From NCBI GenBank assembly GCA_902167325.1, contig LR632930.1:6076001-6140000 (forward strand): 64,000 bases of DNA, given 5' to 3'. This DNA is from Chitinophaga pinensis. Lineage in GTDB: Bacteria > Bacteroidota > Bacteroidia > Chitinophagales > Chitinophagaceae. Below are positions 8,600-17,246 of this stretch, in pieces (position 1 is the stretch's first letter; every line of letters starts with the position of its first letter). A program made the position numbers and the translations under genes. The notes under the pieces were generated by a model. That model saw only the letters and a list, made by a program, of their open reading frames with translations. It did not search any database and was not told the origin of the DNA.

Positions 8600-9253
8600 T
8601 TAACTGACTATTTTCCCGTCTTTCATGACGAGTTGCCGATCGCTGAGTGTAGCCAGCTCCTCGTTATGGGTGACGATGATGAAAGTTTGACCAAACTGGT
8701 CGCGTAATTGGAGGAAGAGCTGGTGCAGTTCCCGGGCATTGTGAGAATCGAGGTTGCCGGTAGGCTCATCAGCCATCACAACATCGGGTTTATTGATCAG
8801 TGCCCTTGCCACAGCAACCCTTTGTTGTTCCCCACCGGAAAGCTGGTTGGGACGGTGATGCAGGCGGGATTTGAGGCCAAGGGTATCCAGCAGGTATTCC
8901 GCACGTTCTATAACCTCGTTTTTACGGGTACCGGCTATATAACCGGGGATACAGACGTTTTCCAGGGCACTGAACTCAGGCAGCAGGTGGTGGAACTGAA
9001 AAATGAAGCCAATATGGCGGTTCCTGAAATCTGCCAGGGCATTTCCCGCCAAATGGCTGGTTTGCGTCCCGTTAATGGAGATCTCCCCACCGGAAGGCGC
9101 ATCCAGTGTTCCCAGGATATGTAACAAAGTACTTTTCCCTGCGCCGGACGATCCTACGATGGTAACGATCTCTCCTTTACTGACAGAAATATCCACCCCC
9201 TTTAAAACAGGCAGGTTGGAATAATTTTTGGTGACATTGCGAGCAACAAGCAT
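8600..9253 (-). CDS. lolD: ABC transporter ATP-binding protein, LolD-like
   Basis: ATPase of the MacB/LolD group, which powers lipoprotein release or small-molecule export by FtsX-fold permeases. 217 residues. The Walker A is GSSGAGKSTLLH, the Q-loop is in GFIFQFHHLLPEFSALEN, the signature is QLSGGEQQRVAVARAL, the Walker B is VVMADEPTGNLD, and the switch histidine is in FIIVTHNEELA. FQFHHLLPEFSALENV closely resembles LolD proteins. No permease gene is adjacent, so LolD versus another export ATPase is inferred from similarity. It is divergent from the DUF2795 gene. Confidence 0.85.
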   Translation of the reverse strand: MLVARNVTKNYSNLPVLKGVDISVSKGEIVTIVGSSGAGKSTLLHILGTLDAPSGGEISINGTQTSHLAGNALADFRNRHIGFIFQFHHLLPEFSALENVCIPGYIAGTRKNEVIERAEYLLDTLGLKSRLHHRPNQLSGGEQQRVAVARALINKPDVVMADEPTGNLDSHNARELHQLFLQLRDQFGQTFIIVTHNEELATLSDRQLVMKDGKIVS

Positions 9254-9288
9254 AACCGAACGATAAATAACCGTTAAAATAGTAATAG

Positions 9289-9318
9289 TTGTTTATTTCA
9301 AATTAAATAATACTTTTG
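9289..9318 (+). promoter_or_regulatory. Promoter of the DUF2795 gene
   Basis: TTG at 9289-9291, a 19-base spacer, then TACTTTTG at 9311-9318. This is the full Bacteroidota -33/-7 arrangement with ideal spacing and the cleanest promoter seen in the window. Transcription would start near 9323, about 28 bases before the ATG at 9351. Confidence 0.7.
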
Positions 9319-9350
9319 CGAAAATTTGGAAAAGTAAAAATTTATATAAG

Positions 9351-9572
9351 ATGTACTGGACCTTAGAATTAGCGTCGTACCTGGAGGATGCTCCGTGGCC
9401 GGCCACAAAAGACGAACTCATAGATTACGCCATCCGCTCCGGTGCACCCATCGAAGTTATCGAAAACCTTCAGGAACTGGAGGATGAAGGGGAAATTTAT
9501 GAGGGCATTGAGGATATTTGGTCTGACTACCCGTCGCAAGACGACTTCTTCTTTAACGAAGACGAATACTAA
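9351..9572 (+). CDS. DUF2795 domain small acidic protein
   Basis: A 73-residue acidic cytosolic protein with the DUF2795 pattern WPATKDELIDYAIRSGAP followed by EVIENLQELEDEGE. The fold is probably a small helical domain. As far as I recall, close homologues are common in Bacteroidota, and the family has no established function. The acidic tail (DDFFFNEDEY) is notable. The gene stands alone with a strong promoter in front and a terminator hairpin 60 bases behind, so it is a monocistronic and probably well-expressed gene. Confidence 0.85.
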   Translation: MYWTLELASYLEDAPWPATKDELIDYAIRSGAPIEVIENLQELEDEGEIYEGIEDIWSDYPSQDDFFFNEDEY

Positions 9573-9635
9573 GACACCTTATTCCCTGCCCCATTGTCAT
9601 CCGCACCGCTGCGTATGCCTATGCTGGAAAAAATT

Positions 9636-9676
9636 AAACCGTCCTGGTGAGCAACTCCCCGGGACGGTTTTTATTT
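9636..9676. terminator. Bidirectional terminator
   Basis: AAACCGTCC (9636-9644) pairs with GGACGGTTT (9662-9670), a perfect 9-bp stem. T-rich tracts follow on both strands (TTTTTATTTTT to the right; TTTAATTTTTT reading left). It sits between the convergent DUF2795 gene and fabI and can stop both. Confidence 0.8.
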
Positions 9677-9699
9677 TTCAGGCCTGAAGTGGCCGTGGT

Positions 9700-10512
9700 T
9701 TATTTTTCCATTGCTTCGATAACTTCCCTCGATACGCCGGTGAAAGAGAAACCGCCATCGTGGAACAGGTTCTGCATGGTAACCATGCGGGTGTAGTCGG
9801 AGAAGAGGGTAACGGTATAGTCCGCACACTGGTCTGCGGAAGCGTTGCCAAGGGGGCTCATTTTCTCAGCGTAGGTAATGAAACCGTCGAACCCTTTTAC
9901 GCCGCTGCCTGCCGTGGTACGGGTGGGCGACTGCGAAATGGTATTGATACGCACTTTGTTCTTCACACCGTAATGGAAACCGAAGCTGCGTGCGATGGAT
10001 TCCAGCATGGATTTGGCATCAGCCATATCGCTGTAATCCGGGAATACGCGTTGCGCGGCAATGTAAGTCAGCGCTACTACGGAGCCCCATTCGCTGATAG
10101 CATCCAGTTTAAAAGCGGTTTGCAGCACGCGGTGGAGAGACATGGCAGAGATGTCCATCCCTTTGTGTACAAAGTCATAATCCAGGTCGGTATAGGGTTT
10201 ACCTTTGCGGACGTTGATACTCATACCAATGGAATGCAGCACGAAATCGATCTTACCGCCGAAGTGTTCCATAGATTTGGTGAACAGGTTGTTCAAATCC
10301 TCCATGCTCGTGGCGTCGGCAGGTATTACCGGGGCGTTGCAGGCTTCGGCCAGCTTGTTGATCTCACCCATACGAAGTGCGATCGGTGCGTTTGTCAGCA
10401 CGATTTGCGCGCCTTCTTCCACACAGCGCATAGCTGTTTTCCAGGCGATGGAATTCTCGTCCAGCGCCCCAAAGATGATCCCTTTCTTCCCTTGTAATAA
10501 ATTATGAGCCAT
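9700..10512 (-). CDS. fabI: Enoyl-ACP reductase (NADH)
   Basis: Reduces trans-2-enoyl-ACP in the last step of each fatty acid elongation cycle. 270 residues from the ATG at 10512. The N-terminal NLLQGKKGIIFGALDENSIAW is the FabI nucleotide-binding segment. VLHSIGMS, the catalytic YSDMADAK (tyrosine and lysine spaced as in FabI), and SQSPTRTTAGSGV follow. The start was chosen over an in-frame ATG 6 codons upstream because a -7 box (10528-10535) overlaps that codon. This FabI is the target type of triclosan-like inhibitors; residue details were not judged. It follows recN on the same strand, but with its own promoter. Confidence 0.95.
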   Translation of the reverse strand: MAHNLLQGKKGIIFGALDENSIAWKTAMRCVEEGAQIVLTNAPIALRMGEINKLAEACNAPVIPADATSMEDLNNLFTKSMEHFGGKIDFVLHSIGMSINVRKGKPYTDLDYDFVHKGMDISAMSLHRVLQTAFKLDAISEWGSVVALTYIAAQRVFPDYSDMADAKSMLESIARSFGFHYGVKNKVRINTISQSPTRTTAGSGVKGFDGFITYAEKMSPLGNASADQCADYTVTLFSDYTRMVTMQNLFHDGGFSFTGVSREVIEAMEK

Positions 10513-10527
10513 TGAATAAAATTTGGG

Positions 10528-10535
10528 CAAATTTA
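10528..10535 (-). promoter_or_regulatory. -7 box of fabI
   Basis: The minus strand reads TAAATTTG, a perfect TAnnTTTG match located between the recN stop (10561) and the fabI ATG (10512). The upstream element at the usual distance reads TTC instead of TTG. The predicted start near 10522 leaves about a 10-base leader. Confidence 0.55.
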
Positions 10536-10560
10536 GCAGTTATAGTCGAAAATTGAAATC

Positions 10561-12213
10561 TTATTGCGTAACCATCTCCCTTGCGTTCTCCAGCGCAGCC
10601 TGTGTGGGCTTTTCCCCACCAAGCATCTTGGCGATCGCCGTGATCCTTTCATCCTGCGAAAGCAGCCGCACGCCCGTCTTCACCTTATCATCGATCAGCT
10701 GTTTGTACACAAAGTAGTGCGCATCCGCCTTACCAGCCAGTTGTGGCTGGTGCGTGATACAAATTACCTGGTGACCGCGGGCAAGCTCTTTCATGATAAC
10801 CCCTACCTGCTTGGCAGCTTCACCTGAAATACCGGTATCTATCTCATCGAATATCAGCGTAGGCAAGGATACGGAACGGGCTACCAGCGATTTGATACAG
10901 AGCATCAGCCGGCTTAGCTCCCCTCCGGATGCTACCTTACGGATAGGCCCAAACTGGTTACTGCGGTTAGCATCGAACATAAACTCGATATTATCCTTCC
11001 CGTAGGCCTGGAGCGCTCCTTCCGTAATATCCACCCTGATGCGTGCATTGGGCATCCCTACCTGTGCCAGCAGATCGTTCACCTTCGCTTCAAACGGTGC
11101 GGTTTGCGCCCTGCGCTGTTCAGAAAGCACCTGTGCTTCCTTCTCCAGCGTTTCCTGGCATGCTGCCACCAGCTTCTCCGTTTCGCGGATACGATCATCG
11201 AGGTTAAGGACACCGTCCAGCTTTTCCTGGAGACTGTCCCGGATGGCCAGCAGGGCTGCTGTATCCTGCACACCGTGCTTCTTCAGCAACTTATAAGCGA
11301 TGGCCAGCCTTTCATTCAGCTCTTCCATCCGCCCGCCGTCGAACTGCACCTGGTCGTTGAGCCGCTCAACTTCCGCAGCAAGGTCCTGCAGCTCGAGGTA
11401 AGACGATTGCATCCTATCTGCGAGTGCCGGCACTTCCTTATGAAAAGCAGCCAGGCCGTGGAGGCTTTGCTGTAACTGGCGGAGCTGTTGCAGCAATGGC
11501 TGCTCATCCTCCTTCAGCTGGAAATATATACGGGTGAGGGTTCCTTTAATTTCTTCGGAATGGCTCAGCAGCTGTTGTTCTGCTTCGAAGCTTTCTATTT
11601 CATTTTCCTGCAGGTTGATATCGAGCAGCTCATCCAGCAGGAATTTGTTGTAATCGGCTTCTTTGTTGGCATGATCGCGCATGGCGGTCATTTCCCGCAG
11701 TTCCTTCTGCAGGCGCGCGTACTGTGAAAAACGTTTCCCGTAGGCCTGCAGGAGGTCGGCATGCCCGGCGAGGGCATCCACTACTTCGCGCTGGAAATTG
11801 GACTTTTCCAGTTCCAGGGTGTCGAATTGCTGGTGAAGATCTACGAGCAGTGCGCTTAGTTCCTGAAGCTGGGAGAGGTTAACGGGCGTATCGTTGATGA
11901 ACGCGCGGGATTTACCGGCGGCACTGATTTCCCGCCGGATAATCACAGGATCATCAAGATCCAGCTCGTTAGCTTCAAAGAAAGGCTGTACCTGTGCCAT
12001 TTTTACGCGAAATGCGCCCTCTATGACGCACTTCCGCGTTTTATCGAACAACACCCCCGGATCGGCCCTTTCGCCAAGGATGAGGCTGAGAGCGCCCAAT
12101 AAAATGGATTTACCGGCGCCGGTTTCGCCGGTGATGACATTAAGGTTGCCGGCAAAGCCGACTTCCAGTTCGTCGATGATCGCGTAATTCTGAATAACCA
12201 GGCGGTATAACAT
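10561..12213 (-). CDS. recN: DNA repair protein RecN
   Basis: SMC-like ATPase acting early in double-strand break repair. 550 residues from the ATG at 12213, matching the family length; the frame stays open further upstream only by overlapping the TPR gene. The N-terminal half-ATPase has LVIQNYAIIDELEVGF and the Walker A GETGAGKSILLGAL. The central 330 residues are coiled coil. The C-terminal part has VASGGELSRLMLCIKSL (signature) and LIFDEIDTGISGEAA (Walker B), then the CITHQPQLAGKADAHYFV block. It lies 16 bases after the TPR gene, so the two are probably cotranscribed. Confidence 0.95.
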   Translation of the reverse strand: MLYRLVIQNYAIIDELEVGFAGNLNVITGETGAGKSILLGALSLILGERADPGVLFDKTRKCVIEGAFRVKMAQVQPFFEANELDLDDPVIIRREISAAGKSRAFINDTPVNLSQLQELSALLVDLHQQFDTLELEKSNFQREVVDALAGHADLLQAYGKRFSQYARLQKELREMTAMRDHANKEADYNKFLLDELLDINLQENEIESFEAEQQLLSHSEEIKGTLTRIYFQLKEDEQPLLQQLRQLQQSLHGLAAFHKEVPALADRMQSSYLELQDLAAEVERLNDQVQFDGGRMEELNERLAIAYKLLKKHGVQDTAALLAIRDSLQEKLDGVLNLDDRIRETEKLVAACQETLEKEAQVLSEQRRAQTAPFEAKVNDLLAQVGMPNARIRVDITEGALQAYGKDNIEFMFDANRSNQFGPIRKVASGGELSRLMLCIKSLVARSVSLPTLIFDEIDTGISGEAAKQVGVIMKELARGHQVICITHQPQLAGKADAHYFVYKQLIDDKVKTGVRLLSQDERITAIAKMLGGEKPTQAALENAREMVTQ

Positions 12214-12229
12214 AATCTGTTGTTCCGTT

Positions 12230-13717
12230 TTATTTTCCGTCGAGACGCAGCATACCGGATTTAGCACGCTGGTCCAGGGAATTCTTGTAATCGTGGCCTT
12301 CCATGTCGAGGCAGGTCTGGAAATACTGGCGGGCTTTCCCCTTATCGCCTGTTTTCTCATAGATATATCCTGCCTGTAAAGCTGCTCTGGCGGCAAAGTA
12401 CTCCGGCCGGTTGCTGCCAATTTTGATAGTGGCATCGTATAGGCGGAGCGCTGCCGTATCCTGCCCCATTTCGTCATAAATACGGGCCAGGCGGTAGGCG
12501 TATTCCAGCTTCTGTTCTACCAGCGGGAAGTCTGTCGATTTTTTACCCAGCAGCAGATCGCGTGCCTGGGTATAAAACCCGCCGTCGCTGAGTAAACGGG
12601 CCTTCAGCAATACCGCATGGGGCCATTTACCGCTTTTAGCTTCTTTCTGGGCCTGTTTATCGGCATCGGTTTCAAGGTTACCGCGCTGTGTTACCAGGCT
12701 CCTGAAATAGTTGGCTTTACTCATGTCGCCTTTCAGGTAATATGCCCAGCTGAGCCGCTGAAGGGCTTCTTTCATGTAGAATTTACCCTTGAACCCGCTC
12801 ACGAAGCGCTCCAGATGCTCGGTTGCATCGGCATCACCCCGCTCAAACTTCATAAGGCCCAGTGCATACTCACTATACCAAAGCGCGGTATATTCAGGGC
12901 TTTGCCGGCGCTCTTCCAGCACCCGGATCCCCTGATCCGCTTTTTGGTTATTGAGGCTCAGGTTGGCCACCATCAGGGAGAAAAGATAGTTATTTTTTGT
13001 GTCGAGCTGTTTTTTGTGGACAAAATCCCAGAGTTGCTCGGGTTTGTTCTCAATAAAAAGCTTCAGATAGCAGTAGTAATAATAAGATTCCTCCCGGAAA
13101 ATGGATGAAACAGGGTCCTGGCTGTCGATGACATTCTGTAGATTTGCCATACCCTGTTTGATACTGCCCCGCAGGCCGAGGATGTTGGTGATCCATTTAT
13201 ACCCTTCGGGAATAGTACCGAAAACGGTTTGCATAGGGCCGAGGATCATCTTATTGGGCAGGAAGCCGGGATGCTTGCGTTCATTCTCTTTGAGGGTTAT
13301 GTATGATTTGCGGACTTCCCATACCGCATCCCACTTCTCACCGAACTTCACTTTAATAAGCGCCCACTGGAACTTTACGACAGCCTGTGTATAGAGGTAA
13401 TAAGGACTGTCTTCCGGACCTTCGGCCAGTTTATCGAGCCTTACGGCGCGCATTTTACGCTGCCGGTTGTAGGCGGCAGGGTCTTCATTGAAAAAGAGGG
13501 TAAAGAAGTCTGCATAGTTCTCGATGAAATATGGCAGGAGGTTGTCGGGGTTTTCGCGTTTCTCTGCTTCGAGGAACTGGATACCTGTTTGAAGGCGCAG
13601 CTGCATAATGGCGTGATAGGCTTGCTGGCAGCGGTCGTTAAAATCGTACCGGGGCTGTCTCGCGCTTACGGAAATGGCTAAACTGCAAATCAGGACGATA
13701 AGGAGAGAAAAACGCAT
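12230..13717 (-). CDS. Exported TPR-repeat protein
   Basis: 495 residues with an N-terminal signal peptide (MRFSLLIVLICSLAISVSA, cleavage likely after SVSA), so probably periplasmic or surface-facing. The rest is helical; several helix pairs look like tetratricopeptide repeats, clearest in the C-terminal third (EYAYRLARIYDEMGQDTAAL and ARAALQAGYIYEKTGDKGKA). Function unknown; TPR proteins usually hold complexes together. The ATG at 13717 lies only 5 bases downstream of a perfect -7 box (13723-13730), so the transcript may have no leader. It is followed by recN, and the pairing of an exported TPR protein with recN probably reflects cotranscription, not shared function. Confidence 0.85.
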   Translation of the reverse strand: MRFSLLIVLICSLAISVSARQPRYDFNDRCQQAYHAIMQLRLQTGIQFLEAEKRENPDNLLPYFIENYADFFTLFFNEDPAAYNRQRKMRAVRLDKLAEGPEDSPYYLYTQAVVKFQWALIKVKFGEKWDAVWEVRKSYITLKENERKHPGFLPNKMILGPMQTVFGTIPEGYKWITNILGLRGSIKQGMANLQNVIDSQDPVSSIFREESYYYYCYLKLFIENKPEQLWDFVHKKQLDTKNNYLFSLMVANLSLNNQKADQGIRVLEERRQSPEYTALWYSEYALGLMKFERGDADATEHLERFVSGFKGKFYMKEALQRLSWAYYLKGDMSKANYFRSLVTQRGNLETDADKQAQKEAKSGKWPHAVLLKARLLSDGGFYTQARDLLLGKKSTDFPLVEQKLEYAYRLARIYDEMGQDTAALRLYDATIKIGSNRPEYFAARAALQAGYIYEKTGDKGKARQYFQTCLDMEGHDYKNSLDQRAKSGMLRLDGK

Positions 13718-13722
13718 AGGGG

Positions 13723-13730
13723 CAAAAATA
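13723..13730 (-). promoter_or_regulatory. -7 box inside the preceding terminator's U-tract
   Basis: The minus strand reads TATTTTTG, a perfect TAnnTTTG match. It directly follows the hairpin at 13731-13765 that ends the upstream operon, so the same bases are the U-tract of one gene and the -7 box of the next. No clear -33 TTG at 19-21 bases was seen. Confidence 0.5.
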
Positions 13731-13765
13731 AGGAACTCCGCGCAATAGATATGCGCAGAGTTCCT
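13731..13765 (-). terminator. Terminator of the nif3-like/zinc-ribbon operon
   Basis: AGGAACTC (13731-13738) pairs with GAGTTCCT (13758-13765), and GCGCA (13740-13744) with TGCGC (13752-13756), around one mismatch and a 7-base loop. On the minus strand it is followed by TATTTTTG. It lies 30 bases past the zinc-ribbon gene's stop. Confidence 0.75.
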
Positions 13766-13794
13766 AACATGTTATTATTTGGAGCTGTTCCGGA

Positions 13795-14547
13795 CTAGAT
13801 AGTCACGGTAGCTTCGAGATCGTTGTCTACCACGATGCGGCCGCAATGCTCGCATACGATGATTTTTTTGCGGTGGCGGATTTCTGCCTGACGTTGCGGG
13901 GGGATGGCATTGAAGCAACCGCCGCAGGAGTCGCGCACTACAGTAACAACAGCCAGGCCGTTGCGGTAGTTCTTACGGATTTTCTCGTAAGCCTGGAGCA
14001 GGCGGGCATCCACTTTCTCACGGGCTTCGTCGCTTTGCTTTTCGTAGCCTTTCTCTTCTTTCTCGGTCTCGGAAATGATCTTTTCCAGTTCGCCCTTCTT
14101 ATGCTTCAGGTTCGTTTCCTTCTCAGCAATCGCCTTTTTGGCTACTTCGAGGGAGCGGGATTTTTCCTTAACGTCGTCATTAGCGTCGCGGATATGCTTT
14201 TCGGCCAGTTTGATTTCCAGCTGCTGCATCTCGATTTCTTTGGAAATCGCTTCAAACTCGCGGCTGTTCTTCACATTGTCCTGCTGCTTTTCGTATTTCT
14301 TGGCCAGCGCTTCCGCGTCTTTGATGCCATTTTTCTTGGCGGCTACGAAATCCTGGATACCCTTCACCTCATCTTCGATGTGGGCAAGGCGGTGGTTCAG
14401 GCCTTCAATCTCATCCTCAAGGTCCCGCACTTCGATCGGCAACTCCCCTTTCAGGATCTGGATTTCATCCAACTTGGAATCGATTTTCTGTAACCGCAGT
14501 ACAGCAACCAGCTTTTCCTCAACGTTGTATTCTTTTACAGTAGCCAT
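13795..14547 (-). CDS. Coiled-coil C4 zinc-ribbon protein
   Basis: 250 residues. Residues 10-190 are a long charged coiled coil. The C-terminal 50 residues form a C4 zinc ribbon with CGGC and CEHC pairs (SCGGCFNAIPPQ and IIVCEHCGRIVVD). This architecture is a widespread bacterial family often found next to nif3-like genes; a nucleic acid or ribosome-linked role has been proposed for relatives, but no activity is established that I can name. It starts 3 bases after the Nif3-like gene ends, so the two are one operon. A hairpin terminator follows at 13731-13765. Confidence 0.88.
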   Translation of the reverse strand: MATVKEYNVEEKLVAVLRLQKIDSKLDEIQILKGELPIEVRDLEDEIEGLNHRLAHIEDEVKGIQDFVAAKKNGIKDAEALAKKYEKQQDNVKNSREFEAISKEIEMQQLEIKLAEKHIRDANDDVKEKSRSLEVAKKAIAEKETNLKHKKGELEKIISETEKEEKGYEKQSDEAREKVDARLLQAYEKIRKNYRNGLAVVTVVRDSCGGCFNAIPPQRQAEIRHRKKIIVCEHCGRIVVDNDLEATVTI

Positions 14548-14550
14548 GTA

Positions 14551-15645
14551 TTATAAATAATTTACCGGGTTTGTGTTGATGGTAGATTTTAGAGGCGCAA
14601 AATTACGGAAATTTTCAGTCAATATATGATAAAATAAGTCTACTGCGAACTGTTCGCTTTCAAAATGTCCGACATCTGCTATAATTAATTGATTTTCAGC
14701 ATCAAAAAATTCATGGTATTTAAAATCGGCTGACACATAGGCATCTGCCCCGGCTGCTCTTGCCTGCTTCAGCAGGAAACTTCCCGCTCCGCCACATACC
14801 GCCACTTTCCGTACTTTCTTCCCTCTCAGGGGGGTGTACCGTACACATCCCGTCCGGAAACGTTCCTTCACCAGCCGGAGGAAGTCCATTTCCTCCATGG
14901 CCTCCGGCAACTCCCCTACCAGCCCTGAGCCCACTTCGGCCCAGCGGTTCTCCAGTTTCAGGATGTCGTACGCCACTTCCTCATAAGGATGTGCCGCCAG
15001 CAGCGCCGCCGTTACCTTCCCTTCCAGCTGAGCCGGGAAGATAACTTCCAGCTTCACTTCCGCCTCCCCGTGCCGCTCACCGGGCTTACCGGCGAAAGGA
15101 TTGCTACCCTCCCCGCCTTTGAAGGTGCCGGTGCCCTCATGGGTAAAACTGCATTCGCTGTAGTTCCCGATATGCCCGGCGCCCGCAGCAAAAAGGGCGT
15201 CCTGTACCGCAGAAGCCTGTCCGGCCGGTACAAAAGTATATAGCTTGCGGAGCAGATCCTTCTTGGGGTCCAACACCCGCGTACCTGCCAAACTGAGTTG
15301 TTTAGCCATCATGGCACTTACGCCTGCCCGTACATTATCGAGGTTGGTATGGGCGGCATATACGGCAATGTCGTTCTTGATGGCTTTAATTGCCACCCTT
15401 TCCACATAATTCCGCCCCGTGATCCGCTTCAGGCCACCAAATACAATGGGATGATGCGCAATCACCAGGTTACAGCCTTTCGCGATGGCTTCATCGAGCA
15501 CAGCTTCCGTGGCATCCAGGGTCAGTAATACGCCCTTCACTTCCCATGAGGGATCTCCGAACAGGAGTCCGGCGTTGTCGTAACTTTCCTGATAAGCAGG
15601 CGGTGCAAATTGCTCAATAACTTGCAGGATGGATTGAATCGTCAT
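14551..15645 (-). CDS. Nif3-like dinuclear metal centre protein (DUF34)
   Basis: 364 residues from the ATG at 15645 (MTIQSILQVIEQFAPP), the standard family N-terminus. The metal ligands are in LVIAHHPIVFGGLKR (the HH pair), YAAHTNLDNV, and the C-terminal IADVGHFESEQFAV. Between the two halves lies an inserted PII/CutA-like domain (about residues 130-240, including YTFVPAGQASAVQDALF). This long form is the usual one in many bacteria. The family is universal but of debated function; GTP cyclohydrolase type 1 type 2 names in databases are not well supported. It is operonic with the zinc-ribbon gene. An in-frame ATG 11 codons upstream was not chosen because the family starts at MTI. Confidence 0.92.
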   Translation of the reverse strand: MTIQSILQVIEQFAPPAYQESYDNAGLLFGDPSWEVKGVLLTLDATEAVLDEAIAKGCNLVIAHHPIVFGGLKRITGRNYVERVAIKAIKNDIAVYAAHTNLDNVRAGVSAMMAKQLSLAGTRVLDPKKDLLRKLYTFVPAGQASAVQDALFAAGAGHIGNYSECSFTHEGTGTFKGGEGSNPFAGKPGERHGEAEVKLEVIFPAQLEGKVTAALLAAHPYEEVAYDILKLENRWAEVGSGLVGELPEAMEEMDFLRLVKERFRTGCVRYTPLRGKKVRKVAVCGGAGSFLLKQARAAGADAYVSADFKYHEFFDAENQLIIADVGHFESEQFAVDLFYHILTENFRNFAPLKSTINTNPVNYL

Positions 15646-15681
15646 ATCTTCAAGATAATCAACATTCTCCGCTTTCAATGG

Positions 15682-15710
15682 TTGGCGAAACCGTCAGTTG
15701 ATTAGATTTG
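15682..15710 (+). promoter_or_regulatory. Promoter of the M32 carboxypeptidase
   Basis: TTG at 15682-15684, an 18-base spacer and TAGATTTG at 15703-15710, matching the -33/-7 pattern. The start of transcription would be near 15715, about 14 bases before the ATG at 15729. Confidence 0.6.
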
Positions 15711-15728
15711 TAAAATAAATCGCTTTTC

Positions 15729-17246
15729 ATGACAGTGCAAAAAACTTCAGCATCACTCTACGACGAATACAAAGCCCGGATGCAGAAAATCGCCGATGTA
15801 CGTAACGCTACTTCCGTACTTGGCTGGGATCAGGAAACCTATCTCCCCGAAAAAGGCGCCGGCTTCCGCGGCCAGCAAATCACCACCCTCAGCACTATTG
15901 CCCACGAACTGTCTACCGCCCCCGGATTGGGTGAGCTGCTGGCAGAACTGAAGTCCCGCGCTGACCTCGATGATATCCAGCGCAGGAACGTACAGCTGTC
16001 GGCCGAAGACTATGAAAAGCAGCGTAAATACCCCGCTTCTTTCGTAGCCGAACTGTCTACCGCCACCAATACTTCCTATCATGCCTGGATCAAATCCCGG
16101 AAAGAAAGGGACTTCTCCGTGTTCGAAGGCCCGCTGGCTAAAATGGTGGAACTGAAGAAACAGGAAACACAGATCCTCGGATATACCGGCCACCCTTACG
16201 ACGCATTGCTCGATGAATACGAAAAAGGCGCCGATGTGGCCATGCTCGATGCCATCTTCCGTGATGTAAGGCAATCTCTCCTGCCCCTTCTGCAGCAAAT
16301 TGCCCTGCAAACACCTCCCGACCGTAAGTTTCTGAACAGGCTCTATCCCAAAGATCAGCAATGGCAGTTCGGGATCGATATCCTCAAAGCCATGGGTTAT
16401 GATTTCGGGGCAGGCCGTCAGGATGTATCGGAGCACCCATTCACCACCAGCTTCAACCCACGGGATGTAAGGGTGACCACCCGCATCGATGAGCAGGACC
16501 TTGGCAATATGACCTGGAGCTGCATTCATGAAGGCGGCCACGCGCTTTACGAACAGGGCCTCCCGGTGGAACAATACGGACTCCCCTGCGGAGAAGCCGC
16601 CAGCCTTGGCATCCATGAATCCCAAAGCCGGCTGTGGGAAAACAATGTAGGCCGGAGCCTCATTTTCTGGCAAAAGCATTACGGTCACCTGCAGGGCCTT
16701 TTCCGCGCCAACCTCCAGGCCGTGCCCATCATGGATTTCTACAAAGCCATTAACCAGGTACAGCCCTCGCTGATACGTACCGAAGCTGATGAACTTACGT
16801 ACCATTTCCATGTCATGATCCGCTATGAGATCGAAAAAGGACTTATCAGCGGCGAACTGCAAACCAAAGACCTCCGCGATATCTGGAACAAATATTACCT
16901 CGATTACCTCGGTGTGAAAGTGACGGACGATATGCACGGCGTGCTGCAGGATATACACTGGAGCCACGGCAGCTTCGGTTATTTCCCCACTTACTCCCTC
17001 GGCAGCTTCTATGCAGCACAGTTCCATAACGCAGCAAAGCAACAGATCACCGGACTCGACAGTGCTATTGCTGACGGACGGTACGACGGGTTGCTCCTCT
17101 GGCTGCGCGATAATATCCACCGCCATGGCAGGTATTATACATCCAATGAGTTATGCGAAAAAGTGACCGGTGAGAAGCTGAACTTTAAGCACTTCATGGC
17201 ATACGCACAGGAGAAATACGGAAAGATGTATAATTTGGGGGCATGA
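15729..17246 (+). CDS. M32 family metallocarboxypeptidase
   Basis: Cytosolic zinc carboxypeptidase of the Taq/Pfu type, releasing C-terminal amino acids. 505 residues, the usual length. The catalytic site is HEGGHALYEQG (His267, Glu268, His271), followed by CGEAASLGIHESQSRLWEN, whose HESQS block carries the third ligand region. VTTRIDEQDLGNMTWSCIHEG and FHVMIRYEIEKGLI are also family motifs. The start is supported by the promoter at 15682-15710. Its last 4 bases overlap the ATG of the next small gene (17243), suggesting coupling even though that gene encodes an unrelated exported protein. Confidence 0.95.
   Translation: MTVQKTSASLYDEYKARMQKIADVRNATSVLGWDQETYLPEKGAGFRGQQITTLSTIAHELSTAPGLGELLAELKSRADLDDIQRRNVQLSAEDYEKQRKYPASFVAELSTATNTSYHAWIKSRKERDFSVFEGPLAKMVELKKQETQILGYTGHPYDALLDEYEKGADVAMLDAIFRDVRQSLLPLLQQIALQTPPDRKFLNRLYPKDQQWQFGIDILKAMGYDFGAGRQDVSEHPFTTSFNPRDVRVTTRIDEQDLGNMTWSCIHEGGHALYEQGLPVEQYGLPCGEAASLGIHESQSRLWENNVGRSLIFWQKHYGHLQGLFRANLQAVPIMDFYKAINQVQPSLIRTEADELTYHFHVMIRYEIEKGLISGELQTKDLRDIWNKYYLDYLGVKVTDDMHGVLQDIHWSHGSFGYFPTYSLGSFYAAQFHNAAKQQITGLDSAIADGRYDGLLLWLRDNIHRHGRYYTSNELCEKVTGEKLNFKHFMAYAQEKYGKMYNLGA

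Noticed and set aside
9621..9650. A 9-codon frame (MLEKIKPSW) ending in the left arm of the hairpin at 9636, resembling a leader peptide of a Trp attenuator
   Set aside because: It has a single Trp, and no gene on the same strand follows the hairpin; the next gene, fabI, is on the other strand. The hairpin is an ordinary terminator.
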